DNA from: Planctomycetota bacterium
GTDB taxonomy: Bacteria; Planctomycetota; Phycisphaerae; WQYP01
Direction: 5' to 3'
Assembly (NCBI GenBank): GCA_021805985.1
Contig: JAJZDN010000043.1
Location: 1 to 36,233 of the forward strand
Length of the DNA: 36,233 nt
Below are positions 28,501 to 35,649 of the stretch, in pieces; the first letter of the stretch is position 1; each line of letters opens with the position of its first letter. The position numbers were made by a program, and so were the translations under genes. Under the pieces are notes generated by a model. That model was not told the origin of the DNA. It saw only the letters and a program-made list of their open reading frames with translations, and did not search any database.

Positions 28501-31500
28501 TGGTGCCGACCGCGGCGTTATCCATAGCGCCGGCGATGCTGCGGCTGGATCGGTCAAAGACCGTTCTTGTCAACACATAGCTGCTTCCACCGGTGGTCAG
28601 GGTCACGGTGCTGGTATTGGAATTGGTGGTGGAATTGGCGGCCAATCCACCACCGGTGTGGGTGACTGTTCTTCCTGAAGGGATATTGTTTGTTGGTACG
28701 CCGCCATATAGGCCGGTGTTGAGAAAGACATTCTGCTGGCTTTCATAAGCTCTGCCCGCTTCATCACAGCGGGTTTGCAGCAGTTCCAGCGGGACATTGT
28801 TGTTGCCGTTGCGATCGGTGGGCGTTGGGCCGTTGGGCGTACCGGTAATCTGCCTTTGGATATTCTGTCCTGTGGGGTCAAAGGTGTTGCTGGTTACTCC
28901 ACCGATACTGTCGGTTGCGGACACTATACGGTTAAAGCCATCGAAGGTATTGGCCAAGAGCCAGTCACCGGTTTGGGTAAGGGAACTGCCGGAGTTAAAG
29001 GCGTTGGCGATTGTGACACTGAGGCTGTTATTACTTGTGCCTCTTTGGGCCGAGCCGATGACATTAAGCAGATCGCCATTGGCGTCAAAGACGCTTACCG
29101 ATACCGAGCCGGGATCACTGCCGGGGACATAGCCGATGCGTTGGGCTATTTTCAAATCACGTTCGTCGTAATCGAATTGAACGTTATTGCCGTTGGGTCT
29201 GGTGATCTGGATTGCGTTCTGATTGGCATCAAAGCTGTAGCTGGTTACCAGGCTCGCGGGGTTGGAGCCTGTGGCGTCGATGTCATCTTGAATTCTGTCA
29301 TCGAGAATGTCAAAGGTGTACAAATTGGTAAACCAGCCGGGGCGAATGGTTCCGCCAGGGCCGCTTTGCATGGGGATATTGGCAGCCGATGATCCGTTGC
29401 CGGAGGGAATAAACTGGGCAAAGTCCGGATCGTTGGGATCAAGGCTTTCGTAGGCCACCTGCTGATCTTGAGTGTCAACACGGGTCGTGTTGCGGTTGGA
29501 ATCATAATACTGTTGTGTCTGGAATAAATAGGGAGCCGGGCCGGTGCGTAGATATTGCTCTCCCATTTCCGTACGCAGGTAGCTGGTGGTATTGCCGTTG
29601 GGATCGGTCACCGCCAGAGGGTTGCCCAAGGGGTCGTAGGCGCAGGTTGGGCAACCGGCTGAACCCGTGCCTCCTTCATAACGGGTGACCAGATTAAGAT
29701 ATTGGTCTGGCGTGTTGACGCGGGTGATGATATTGCCGGTAAAAGCTGCCAAATCGCCATCTTCTCCAACGAGATCCGTAACCTGGCTGGGATTGGCATC
29801 AACATGCACTTCCCGTAATCGGCCATATTGCTTATTGGATAGAAATGTGGGGGCGTATTGGCCATTGCCTTCGGGATCATTTTCGGGGTAGCGGACATAC
29901 ACCGTCAAGTTACCTTCCGGGTCGGTATATGTGGTGGTTTGGCCAGCATAGTTGTTGGTGTAAAGTTCCATTATCAATTGGGTCTGCCAGACCCAGGGTG
30001 TTGAGCCCGTGGAGGGTACGAGCTGGTAAATAGATGGGTGTTGAATTTTAACCACACTGCCCAGCGTCGCGGATGGGTTAAGCCCCGATGAATTGCCATC
30101 ACCGGTGCCGTCGCCATTAATATCGCCAAGATTGGTTTGAAAGCCGCCGGGCAAGCCACCGGCGATCATCTGGTTACTGGCATAAGTGACCAAGCTTTGT
30201 ATCTGCGCGGCAGTAAGCCCCAGCAGATTTTGCAGGGCACTGGAGCCGGTGATGGTGCTGGTCTGATTTTTCTGGTAGTCAAACGTGGTGATTGTGGCGT
30301 AGCGGCTGCGATTGGCATCGGTGGGTGTGGTGCCGCCATTCTGGGGTGTGAAGTAAATGTTGCTTCCGCTGTTGACGGCGATGGGATTGCTCTTTTCGTT
30401 AATTTCTGCGCACTGCTGGTTGTAAATCGGGTCAAAGAAGTACGTTTTGGTCAGTTGTGTCTGGCCGTTGGAACCAGGCCGGCTGGGTATACCAATGCTG
30501 TTACCGGGGAAGTGGGTTTCGGAGAGCAATAACCCTCTTCTTGGAGGGTAAAGCTGTGGCCCGGAGCCAAAGTCGATCATGCCGGTATCGTAGCTGTACG
30601 CCCTGCTGTCGCCGGCGGGAAAGACTTCCAGGAGCTTCTGATTTTGGTCGTTGTATTGGGTCCATGTGATATAGGGGCCGGTTTCCAGGCTGGATTTGTT
30701 GCGATTGGTGTTTTCCTGCTTCATAACGACCATGCCGTTGTAGTTAAAATTAAATATCTTCACATTGCCGTTGCGGTCGGTCATGGTGGTCTGGCTGACA
30801 ATTGGATCACTGGGATCAATGATGTTGGCAGGTAGACTGGCATTGCTGTAGCTGAAGGTAGAGGTGCCTCCAACGCCATTGGCGGGATCGCCGACGGTTT
30901 CGGAAACGACTGCACCGTAGTCAATGGCAGTAGAAGTCTGGCCGTAGGCGATAACGTAACGCGGCGCGGCATTGGCATAGACCGAGGCTATATCTACTGC
31001 TCGACTGCTGACAAAGGGCTGGGTTTGATTGGGGTACCAGATTTTAATTAAATCGTTCTGGCGGTTGGGGTCCGTGTTGTTGACATCATACTGGAACACA
31101 TAGGCTGTGCCGTCGGGATAGGTGTTGCCCGCTGGGGCGTTGTTGATGCTGGGCAGGATTATGGCCACCAAATGTCCCGGTGAATCATATTGGAAGTTGA
31201 TCTGTCGGCCCAGAAAATCAGTAAGGCCGCTACATTTATAACCGTAGGTGGCGTTGTAATAGGAATAGGTGGTTGTTCGGCCATAGGCGTCGGCGACGGA
31301 AGTCAATTGCGGTACAGCTGCGGTGCTGGTCCAGGTGAGCGTCTGGCTGTTGCCATAACGATCGGTGGTGCTTTTCATTCGGCCCGGCGTGGTGATCGAA
31401 GAATAAAAGCCGAAGAATTCCGTCACTGTGCCGGCGTTGCTGGTGAGGATAAATGTGTCATTGGCGGTTCCGGCATTGATTTCCACGAGTGTGGCCTGCG

Positions 31501-31975
31501 TGCTGTTGTAACCCGAGAGCCATTGGCCGTTGCCGTTATAGATAAAGGTTTCCTGCAGGTTGTCGGGGGTGGTCAGCACGATGTCGCCATTGGGCAATTG
31601 GCTAAGTTGGTAATTCTGGCTGTAGTTCCAATACAAGCCCACGAGGTCGTCAACGCCGTTATTAGAGAGGTATTGCAGGGAAAGTTGCCACGAGCCTCCG
31701 CCAATGGCCGGCGCGGAAAGCAAATCCAGTGAAAAGATAAATTCGCCCGTGGCCAGCATGACCGAGTTGCTTTGACTGGTGCTTGTTGTGCCCAGCGGAA
31801 AGGAACTCACCGGGCTGCTCGATCCGCAGCAACTACCGGTACACGGGCCGGGGTTAGGCTTGGGCCTGGGATGGTGATGATGGTGGTGATGATGATGATG
31901 GGGATTTGGATTAGGATTAGGATTGGGGCCCGGCCCCGGCGGGATGGTCTGGCAGTTATTCAAATTTGCAGCCAT
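25535..31975 (-). CDS. Giant RHS/YD-repeat protein with His10 N-terminus and variable tail
   Basis: A 2146-residue RHS family protein. Residues 1-50 are low complexity: an Asn-Cys-Gln at 7-9, Pro-Asn repeats, ten consecutive His at 26-35, and cysteines at 45, 49 and 50. There is no Sec signal. From about residue 55 to 1900 it is built of YD repeats (for example YDPLGNPLAVTDPNGN and YDSRGNVTLNIDPKGN), which form the hollow RHS shell. The RHS core lies at about 1909-1964, with RNRSYNAALGRWLQRDPIGY, and ends DPSGL, where such proteins self-cleave. The 182-residue tail after it is the expected variable effector; I see no known nuclease or deaminase motif, but it has two Cys-Cys pairs and a hydrophobic middle. 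GAGGAG lies 11 bases before the ATG. Confidence 0.95.
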   Translation of the reverse strand: MAANLNNCQTIPPGPGPNPNPNPNPHHHHHHHHHHPRPKPNPGPCTGSCCGSSSPVSSFPLGTTSTSQSNSVMLATGEFIFSLDLLSAPAIGGGSWQLSLQYLSNNGVDDLVGLYWNYSQNYQLSQLPNGDIVLTTPDNLQETFIYNGNGQWLSGYNSTQATLVEINAGTANDTFILTSNAGTVTEFFGFYSSITTPGRMKSTTDRYGNSQTLTWTSTAAVPQLTSVADAYGRTTTYSYYNATYGYKCSGLTDFLGRQINFQYDSPGHLVAIILPSINNAPAGNTYPDGTAYVFQYDVNNTDPNRQNDLIKIWYPNQTQPFVSSRAVDIASVYANAAPRYVIAYGQTSTAIDYGAVVSETVGDPANGVGGTSTFSYSNASLPANIIDPSDPIVSQTTMTDRNGNVKIFNFNYNGMVVMKQENTNRNKSSLETGPYITWTQYNDQNQKLLEVFPAGDSRAYSYDTGMIDFGSGPQLYPPRRGLLLSETHFPGNSIGIPSRPGSNGQTQLTKTYFFDPIYNQQCAEINEKSNPIAVNSGSNIYFTPQNGGTTPTDANRSRYATITTFDYQKNQTSTITGSSALQNLLGLTAAQIQSLVTYASNQMIAGGLPGGFQTNLGDINGDGTGDGNSSGLNPSATLGSVVKIQHPSIYQLVPSTGSTPWVWQTQLIMELYTNNYAGQTTTYTDPEGNLTVYVRYPENDPEGNGQYAPTFLSNKQYGRLREVHVDANPSQVTDLVGEDGDLAAFTGNIITRVNTPDQYLNLVTRYEGGTGSAGCPTCAYDPLGNPLAVTDPNGNTTSYLRTEMGEQYLRTGPAPYLFQTQQYYDSNRNTTRVDTQDQQVAYESLDPNDPDFAQFIPSGNGSSAANIPMQSGPGGTIRPGWFTNLYTFDILDDRIQDDIDATGSNPASLVTSYSFDANQNAIQITRPNGNNVQFDYDERDLKIAQRIGYVPGSDPGSVSVSVFDANGDLLNVIGSAQRGTSNNSLSVTIANAFNSGSSLTQTGDWLLANTFDGFNRIVSATDSIGGVTSNTFDPTGQNIQRQITGTPNGPTPTDRNGNNNVPLELLQTRCDEAGRAYESQQNVFLNTGLYGGVPTNNIPSGRTVTHTGGGLAANSTTNSNTSTVTLTTGGSSYVLTRTVFDRSSRSIAGAMDNAAVGTTAYDGANRPILATDTLGNTTATAFDNNGNPVGVTRTELSTITQPVQTAEVFTTLMAWDCMNRQVILAQNGSDGSISPAQGVNLARITLTGYDSRGNVTLNIDPKGNTAITVWDGANRSLETRQHLRQNGLGSNPPVNNGNGQSTTFNTSGQGQIAGSIQTSLEYDGNSNQIAMVDDRGGVTRWAFDSHDRKISQTLHDGSTEIFVYDLASDVVQYTDCNGSKFTNTWDPMSRKTNTTIAPASGIGGTTAQSFQYNGLSQTTFARDTANGNNADVTIVYDSIQRTIEEEQAYGGNTRYVTNNAFTSLPVSQFTFPNARQINNSLDKLYRRQQVIEQATSAVIASWQFFGPSRVAEVALGNGIIQTTLNNARTHSAVQYNTVPNPTWGTPASDRLGYEGGGRMIAKRYLSGGINSTTFAYNNTTPVVGNTTAFDPAGNKYYERALHAESRSFLYQPVDNTGNIASPQPGYDSINRLLQYQRGTLSGTGGYQNAGGGSVATPITLPGSAALRTYDLDGLGNWKLSGAELISSHLTFDQRNHNKLNEITQRTVGTSPEVTFQHDGVSGASNGNLASDGTLTYAYDSLNRPISIGFVGAGPRPPQQLGAYVLDAFNRRIRKTISNGGLSSAVPNGTTDYIYMGNQVREERNPFGGTGSTDTPIKQYIWGTYIDECIQLTTLTTLGAQNVPAGTYYLLQDLLYRAVALTNSTGAIAEAYDTDAYGNTIIFTAPYQGNWWSDNDTQSYFGANEIIFCGYRFDPETELYYVRNRSYNAALGRWLQRDPIGYAGGVNLYEYVGGRPVAAMDPSGLIESYVTHEGIQMGHPKITYGQLVKLPSCPAGTAGCCAARTNSYRAFLGTITSTGSHSTSGHGLLGEIAKAAVKGVANLVPETKLVSLWTDNITLNSVLYIWDLYATYTRTYTYSYCCGTNYQNLKFLSAATNDLRIIPMSANRSSDDPNNLYLPGSIAGSKKHAVESIWNALHELTTTLKEE

Positions 31976-32002
31976 GGTTCAATTACTCCTCGTCGTAGTA
32001 GC

Positions 32003-33163
32003 TCAGGTTAATGCCGCCGCACGGTTCTGGCGCGTGCCCAGGGGCCTCGGCTTTCTCAATGGGGATTGCATCGCGAAGCGCCCAGCGACCCTCGGCTTCG
32101 CCGCCGCATCAGGCCGCTTGATCGCCGGGCGTTTTAATCTCGCGGCCGCGCGTATCGGGGCAGCAGCCGCAGCGGGAACCGGCTGAACGGTGCGGCGCAG
32201 CAATTCCGGTGCGTTGCGGCGATTGCTCTGTGCCCGGCGTGCCGCCGCTTTCGCAGCGGATGACGCCCAAGTAAAAAGGCGGTTCAGGCCGGAGATATGC
32301 TCCGGAAAATCTTGTTTGAGCCGTTCGATATAACGGTTCACCAACGCCCAAGCGCGAACCGGCTCTTCCCGGAGCTTTTGTTTATCACCCCAGAGGTGTG
32401 TGGCAACGCTTTCATCGTGTGGTGGTCCCGGCAGCAATGCCCTCACCCTGGCACTGCGGGCCTTGGAGCACTGGGCCAATAAATACTGCTCTGCAAAGCA
32501 GGCGTGGTTGAATGGGTCATCGCCCGGATTGCCGGACATGAAGCGGATGGCCTGGGTTGTGGACTCTTCCCTGATCTTCTCGTTATTAAAAACGAGGAAC
32601 CCCAAGTTGAATTCCTCACCATCCCACGGGTATGCGGGACGATTATAGCCTGAGGGAATCGCATAGTTCCTTCCGTCCCCGCGTTCGTTGAACTCACGAT
32701 GCAGAAAAGTCACATCGAACTCTGCCCAATCGGCAACCGGCTTCCAAACCACCAGATCAACATCCAGAAAGGCCGCCGGCAACGCTGCTGCGCGGTAGGC
32801 AAAGACTTTCGGTGCAACCCAAAATGTGTCGTAGCGAATGCAATCCGGCATGGCATCGAGCACCGCCGTGTCAATCCCGGCGTCATAAATCCAGCTCAAG
32901 CCGAGACTATCGATAAACGCCGCGAATTCGGAATCAGCATACAGCCGCATGGGGCCGCTGTGCTTTCGCCAGTGCAACGCGCCAAGCGCCAGCGTGCAGG
33001 CCACGACAGGGTCCAACGGTTCTAAGCCAGCTCGCCCCCGCGCGCGAGCCGGGCGAAGCGAATAAACGTGATGGCCGGGAAGAGCGGCCGCGCAATCATC
33101 CTCAAAGAGTTTACGAATTGTCCGCTCCATGCTTGTTCGCCGCCATTCCAATTCACTCCACAT
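32003..33163 (-). CDS. GT-A-like glycosyltransferase in the RHS operon
   Basis: A 386-residue protein resembling nucleotide-sugar-dependent glycosyltransferases with a GT-A fold (the DUF6734-like group is my best guess). The N-terminal half carries the beta-strand block VVACTLALGALHWRKHSG, then YADSEFAAFIDSLGL. The metal-binding motif is AAFLDVDLVVWKPV, with DxD at about residues 134-136. A later GEEFNLGFLVFNN and a His/Glu-containing NHACFAEQYLLAQC complete the likely active site. The last ~70 residues are an Ala/Arg/Pro-rich basic tail of unknown role. The ATG at 33163 overlaps the upstream stop by 11 bases; no Shine-Dalgarno is evident, so coupling is likely. An ATG at 33130 is an alternative. 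It may glycosylate the neighbouring RHS or BACON protein. Confidence 0.78.
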   Translation of the reverse strand: MWSELEWRRTSMERTIRKLFEDDCAAALPGHHVYSLRPARARGRAGLEPLDPVVACTLALGALHWRKHSGPMRLYADSEFAAFIDSLGLSWIYDAGIDTAVLDAMPDCIRYDTFWVAPKVFAYRAAALPAAFLDVDLVVWKPVADWAEFDVTFLHREFNERGDGRNYAIPSGYNRPAYPWDGEEFNLGFLVFNNEKIREESTTQAIRFMSGNPGDDPFNHACFAEQYLLAQCSKARSARVRALLPGPPHDESVATHLWGDKQKLREEPVRAWALVNRYIERLKQDFPEHISGLNRLFTWASSAAKAAARRAQSNRRNAPELLRRTVQPVPAAAAAPIRAAARLKRPAIKRPDAAAKPRVAGRFAMQSPLRKPRPLGTRQNRAAALT

Positions 33164-34139
33164 ATAATGTTTGAGGCAGGGTCGGGTATCCCGGTCCGGG
33201 GCTAAGGGCAACGTAGACCCCGCCGGGCGTGGTTCCGCACAGCTTGACGTAGCCAGCCTGCTGAGGGGCACCGGCCTGGCCAGCCATCAGGAGGGAAATG
33301 ATCCAGCGCGATCCAGGACTCAGCGCCAAACCCGCGTCAGGGGCGAGAATTGCTGAAGGCGTGCAGTAAACAGGCTCCGCGGCGTAGATGCCATATCCCT
33401 CCCAGCAGAAAAACCCGATGTTGGTGTTGGTGCCGTAGACGCAGGGTGCCGCCCACTCCCCCGCTCCCACCATGACAACCTGCCCATCGTAATTCCCACC
33501 GACCCTGCTGAGCTGCGAACAGGTGGCGATCGCCGCTCCACCGTTCTCAGTGACCGGGCCACCTCGTATGAAGTAACTGCTCGCCAGCCCGGGCGGAACC
33601 TGGGTAGGCACGTCGGCATCATTCACTGTGACGGTCAGTTGCGTGCAGCCGACAATGTCCACGGCCACCAACCCACCCTGCGGCGGGTTGGAAATCGGCA
33701 GTGCGGTAACGGTCAGCGAAGCGCTGCCACTTGCATCCAATTTTCCGCTGGCGGGAGATACCGACAGCCAGCCTCCAGTGGAGGATGCGGAGGCTGTAAA
33801 CGCTGCGTTCGGGGGACCATATTGTATTTCGACGGTATAGGTGCCGCCCGCAGAAGGACAAAAGCTCAGATAGGCCGGGTGGATTTCCGCCGCGCAGCAA
33901 GTGGAGCAGTTGGAAAAACTTTCACCCATGTAGGCGGCGCTGGCATAGCTACCGCTCGCCGGGCTCTGCGGCTGTGCGTTGGCCGGAATTGAGTAACACG
34001 CGCCGTTGTACGCAAACGCGCCGCCGCTGCCGAGCAGACCTCCGGGGAGCAGGGGTTTACTCACCCACAAAGGCGTCGGCCCCGTGTACCCGGGACAGAG
34101 GGTGGCCTGAATGAACTGGCAATTCTGCGCGCTACCCAT
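33153..34139 (-). CDS. Cys-rich protein with BACON-like domain
   Basis: A 328-residue protein without a Sec signal. It begins MGSAQNCQ, sharing Asn-Cys-Gln near the N-terminus with the RHS protein. Cysteines continue at 15, 48, 78, 81, 82 and 94, including a C-x-x-C-C cluster. Residues ~95-173 resemble a BACON/Ig-like beta domain (GGWLSVSPASGKLDASGSAS, ending in LTVTVND), a fold often involved in carbohydrate binding or surface attachment. The C-terminal half is Gly/Ala/Pro-rich with further cysteines and ends in beta-type sequence (GYPTLPQTLYVE). The ATG has AAGGA seven bases upstream. It overlaps the glycosyltransferase gene. The protein may be an extracellular partner or adaptor of the RHS protein; its function is not known. 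Confidence 0.8.
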   Translation of the reverse strand: MGSAQNCQFIQATLCPGYTGPTPLWVSKPLLPGGLLGSGGAFAYNGACYSIPANAQPQSPASGSYASAAYMGESFSNCSTCCAAEIHPAYLSFCPSAGGTYTVEIQYGPPNAAFTASASSTGGWLSVSPASGKLDASGSASLTVTALPISNPPQGGLVAVDIVGCTQLTVTVNDADVPTQVPPGLASSYFIRGGPVTENGGAAIATCSQLSRVGGNYDGQVVMVGAGEWAAPCVYGTNTNIGFFCWEGYGIYAAEPVYCTPSAILAPDAGLALSPGSRWIISLLMAGQAGAPQQAGYVKLCGTTPGGVYVALSPGPGYPTLPQTLYVE

Positions 34140-34209
34140 GGATATTCCTTCGCGTAAGAGCGGGAGCCACCGCGGCCTGCAAATTGCAGCAGTAACCGGC
34201 TACCTCCAT
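34132..34209 (-). CDS. Possible 25-residue leader ORF with Cys-Cys
   Basis: A short frame, ATG at 34209 to TAG, overlapping the start of the BACON-like gene by 8 bases. AAGGCGGGG lies about 4 bases before the ATG. It encodes a peptide with Tyr-Cys-Cys-Asn-Leu-Gln near the middle. The overlap could couple translation of the next gene. It may be chance; the Cys-Cys pair is of interest only because neighbouring genes also have one. Confidence 0.22.
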   Translation of the reverse strand: MEVAGYCCNLQAAVAPALTRRNIHG

Positions 34210-34307
34210 CGCACCCCGCCTTGCTGCCGTTCCTGCTGGCAAGCCGACGACAATTCAGGCCACAAAACTCCCCTGCGCACGCCCCGAAACCGGCCCAGCG
34301 GGCGGTT

Positions 34308-34532
34308 TCAGCGGACGCTTCTGCGATTCCGGACTGCGCTTCGCCGCTCCAACCCGGGCGTTCGTACGGAGCGCTGGGGCGGCTGCCGCACCAACTCCCC
34401 GGCCCCCGAGCCAGTCCGAGCCGTGAGGCGAGCCGCATTTGGTAGACCGTGGCCTTGGGAAGCCGCGCCTGCGGACTGCCCCGGCAATTGCCGCCCCTGC
34501 TCCGGAAGTTTCCGTCCACCGCAGCATCCCAT
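34308..34532 (-). CDS. Small MGCCGG-type protein
   Basis: A 74-residue basic, Gly/Arg/Gln-rich protein that begins MGCCGGRKLPEQGRQLPGQS. It starts 20 bases after the upstream stop and has GGAG nine bases before the ATG, the arrangement expected inside an operon. No membrane segment or known domain is seen. Small proteins that open with a Cys-Cys-Gly are, in my recollection, common in phage-tail-like cassettes, but I cannot name a family. The region is GC-rich and has overlapping frames: one of 102 codons from a TTG at 34563 and one of 152 codons from 34519. The coding choice therefore rests on the start context. Confidence 0.45.
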   Translation of the reverse strand: MGCCGGRKLPEQGRQLPGQSAGAASQGHGLPNAARLTARTGSGAGELVRQPPQRSVRTPGLERRSAVRNRRSVR

Positions 34533-34552
34533 AGTGGTTTACTCCGCAGCTT

Positions 34553-34834
34553 TCACCGGCCAATGAACAGCCAGAACACAGCCGGCACCATCAGGCAGCC
34601 AAACCAAATCCACCCCTGTCGGTACATTGACCACCAGGGAAACGAGAGCAAAAGTCCCGTCCAGAAGCTAAAACAGATGTAACAATCCAGAACGCCATGG
34701 GCAAACCTGGGCAGTATTCTTCGCAGGACTTTTTCACGTACAAACGCACCCGGGCCATCCTTCGGCCAAACGACCAGAATCGTAAGGCCCATGGCCGAGA
34801 GAACGTAGGCGAGAAAAATCGTGAATTGCGCCAC
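34553..34834 (-). CDS. Small membrane protein with C-x-x-C / W-x-G motif, first gene of the RHS operon
   Basis: A 93-residue predicted inner-membrane protein with about three helices: FTIFLAYVLSAMGLTILVVW, then a segment around CYICFSFWTGLLLS, then GWIWFGCLMVPAVFWLF. The middle segment C-x-x-C-x-x-x-W-x-G recalls the DUF1360 family of small membrane proteins, whose function is unknown. The open frame extends to 34996, but that would run through the predicted promoter and an inverted repeat. A GTG at 34834 with GGAG seven bases upstream is the better start. The leader would be about 105 bases. The protein could anchor or assemble the exported components encoded downstream. Confidence 0.6.
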   Translation of the reverse strand: MAQFTIFLAYVLSAMGLTILVVWPKDGPGAFVREKVLRRILPRFAHGVLDCYICFSFWTGLLLSFPWWSMYRQGWIWFGCLMVPAVFWLFIGR

Positions 34835-34913
34835 ACAAGCACGCTCCACCAAAATCCAATGACTCGTTCCCGCACCCCGAAACCACAGCCGGACGAAATT
34901 CCGCTGTAGCGAA

Positions 34914-34943
34914 GCGCGTCGCCAGAAACTGCAGGCGACGCGC
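34914..34943 (-). promoter_or_regulatory. Perfect 10-bp inverted repeat at the RHS operon start site
   Basis: GCGCGTCGCC and GGCGACGCGC (10 bp each, 10-base spacer) form a perfect inverted repeat starting two bases downstream of the predicted -10 box. It covers the expected transcription start, so it could be a repressor operator or a stable 5' stem-loop in the mRNA. Confidence 0.65.
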
Positions 34944-34945
34944 GA

Positions 34946-34975
34946 ACAATAACGCGCTGCTGTCCGTGATGTCAA
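34946..34975 (-). promoter_or_regulatory. Sigma70-type promoter of the RHS operon
   Basis: On the minus strand a perfect TTGACA (34975-34970) is followed after 18 bases by TATTGT (34951-34946, 4 of 6 matches). It points at the small membrane gene and through it at the whole accessory operon. A/T-rich DNA upstream (34976-35010) may act as an UP element. Confidence 0.6.
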
Positions 34976-35334
34976 GCAAAAAATAAGGAAAGCCATAAAA
35001 AATTCCTGAGTATCCCATGAGGGATCAATAATGCTTCACCTTCCCTCCGTCGGCCGTTGCGCCACGGAATTGCTGTCGACAAAATCGCGGAGCCGACCCT
35101 CTTCCACCGACTTGCGCCGACAGGCAATCCTTTTTTCCGGTATGCCGCCAATCCCCTTGGCCATGCCGATTGGACTTTCCGCCAGCGATCGGCCACGTCC
35201 GTTCTGAACCACCCCTTCACATGTAACCAACCGTCATGTCCAGCCCACTGGATAATCCCAGAGAACCGCCCACAAGCTCCCAGAGCTTGATGCACGGCCG
35301 CTATTACGCATCGTCTACTTCGATAACTTTAATG
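34976..35334. other. Intergenic region, no gene seen
   Basis: A 359-base stretch upstream of the RHS operon promoter. It opens with A/T-rich DNA (TTTTTTATGG-like tracts near 34980-35010) and then becomes mixed composition. Several short overlapping frames exist on both strands, but none has a Shine-Dalgarno, a domain or consistent coding character. Confidence 0.4.
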
Positions 35335-35359
35335 ATGACACACATGATTTGTGTGTCAT
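35335..35359. repeat. Perfect 10-bp palindrome, possible operator
   Basis: ATGACACACA and TGTGTGTCAT flank a 5-base spacer (TGATT). The perfect arms, short spacer and A/T-rich setting fit a binding site for a dimeric regulator. It lies 18 bases before a small plus-strand ATG frame. No T-tract follows, so a terminator is unlikely. Confidence 0.55.
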
Positions 35360-35376
35360 GCGTTTCGATTTTGACA

Positions 35377-35649
35377 ATGTGGCATAAAGTTGGAAGGCAA
35401 GTTAAAAGAATCAGAACCCAGAATTTCGTAAGTGTGCATTCCGCCACCACTTACAAAGAACCTGATGCGTTTGGCTGGATTCCACTGGGTTCTGCCAAAA
35501 AGTCCGGCAGCCAATGGCATCCGGAAAGAATGATGGGATGCCACTTAAGTGTTGTAAAAGCAAAGAGATACAAGAATCGGGATGCCAAGTCTTTTACTCT
35601 TGCCTTCCACTTTCCAATCGCTGAAATCAACGCTTTGGGATGGTTTTGA
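35377..35649 (+). CDS. Possible 90-residue basic protein, unrecognised
   Basis: A short frame beginning MWHKVGRQVKRIRTQ, rich in Lys, Arg, His and Ser, ending INALGWF. Base composition is clearly more A/T-rich than the GC-rich flanks, which suggests a different origin. A TTGACA directly precedes the ATG and a palindrome lies 18 bases upstream, but there is no Shine-Dalgarno sequence. No domain was recognised. It may be a gene fragment or non-coding. Confidence 0.25.
   Translation: MWHKVGRQVKRIRTQNFVSVHSATTYKEPDAFGWIPLGSAKKSGSQWHPERMMGCHLSVVKAKRYKNRDAKSFTLAFHFPIAEINALGWF

Noticed and set aside
25535-31900. Regular repeats that could suggest a CRISPR array or tandem DNA repeat
   Set aside because: The periodicity is at protein level (YD repeats) and imperfect in DNA; there are no identical repeats with unique spacers.
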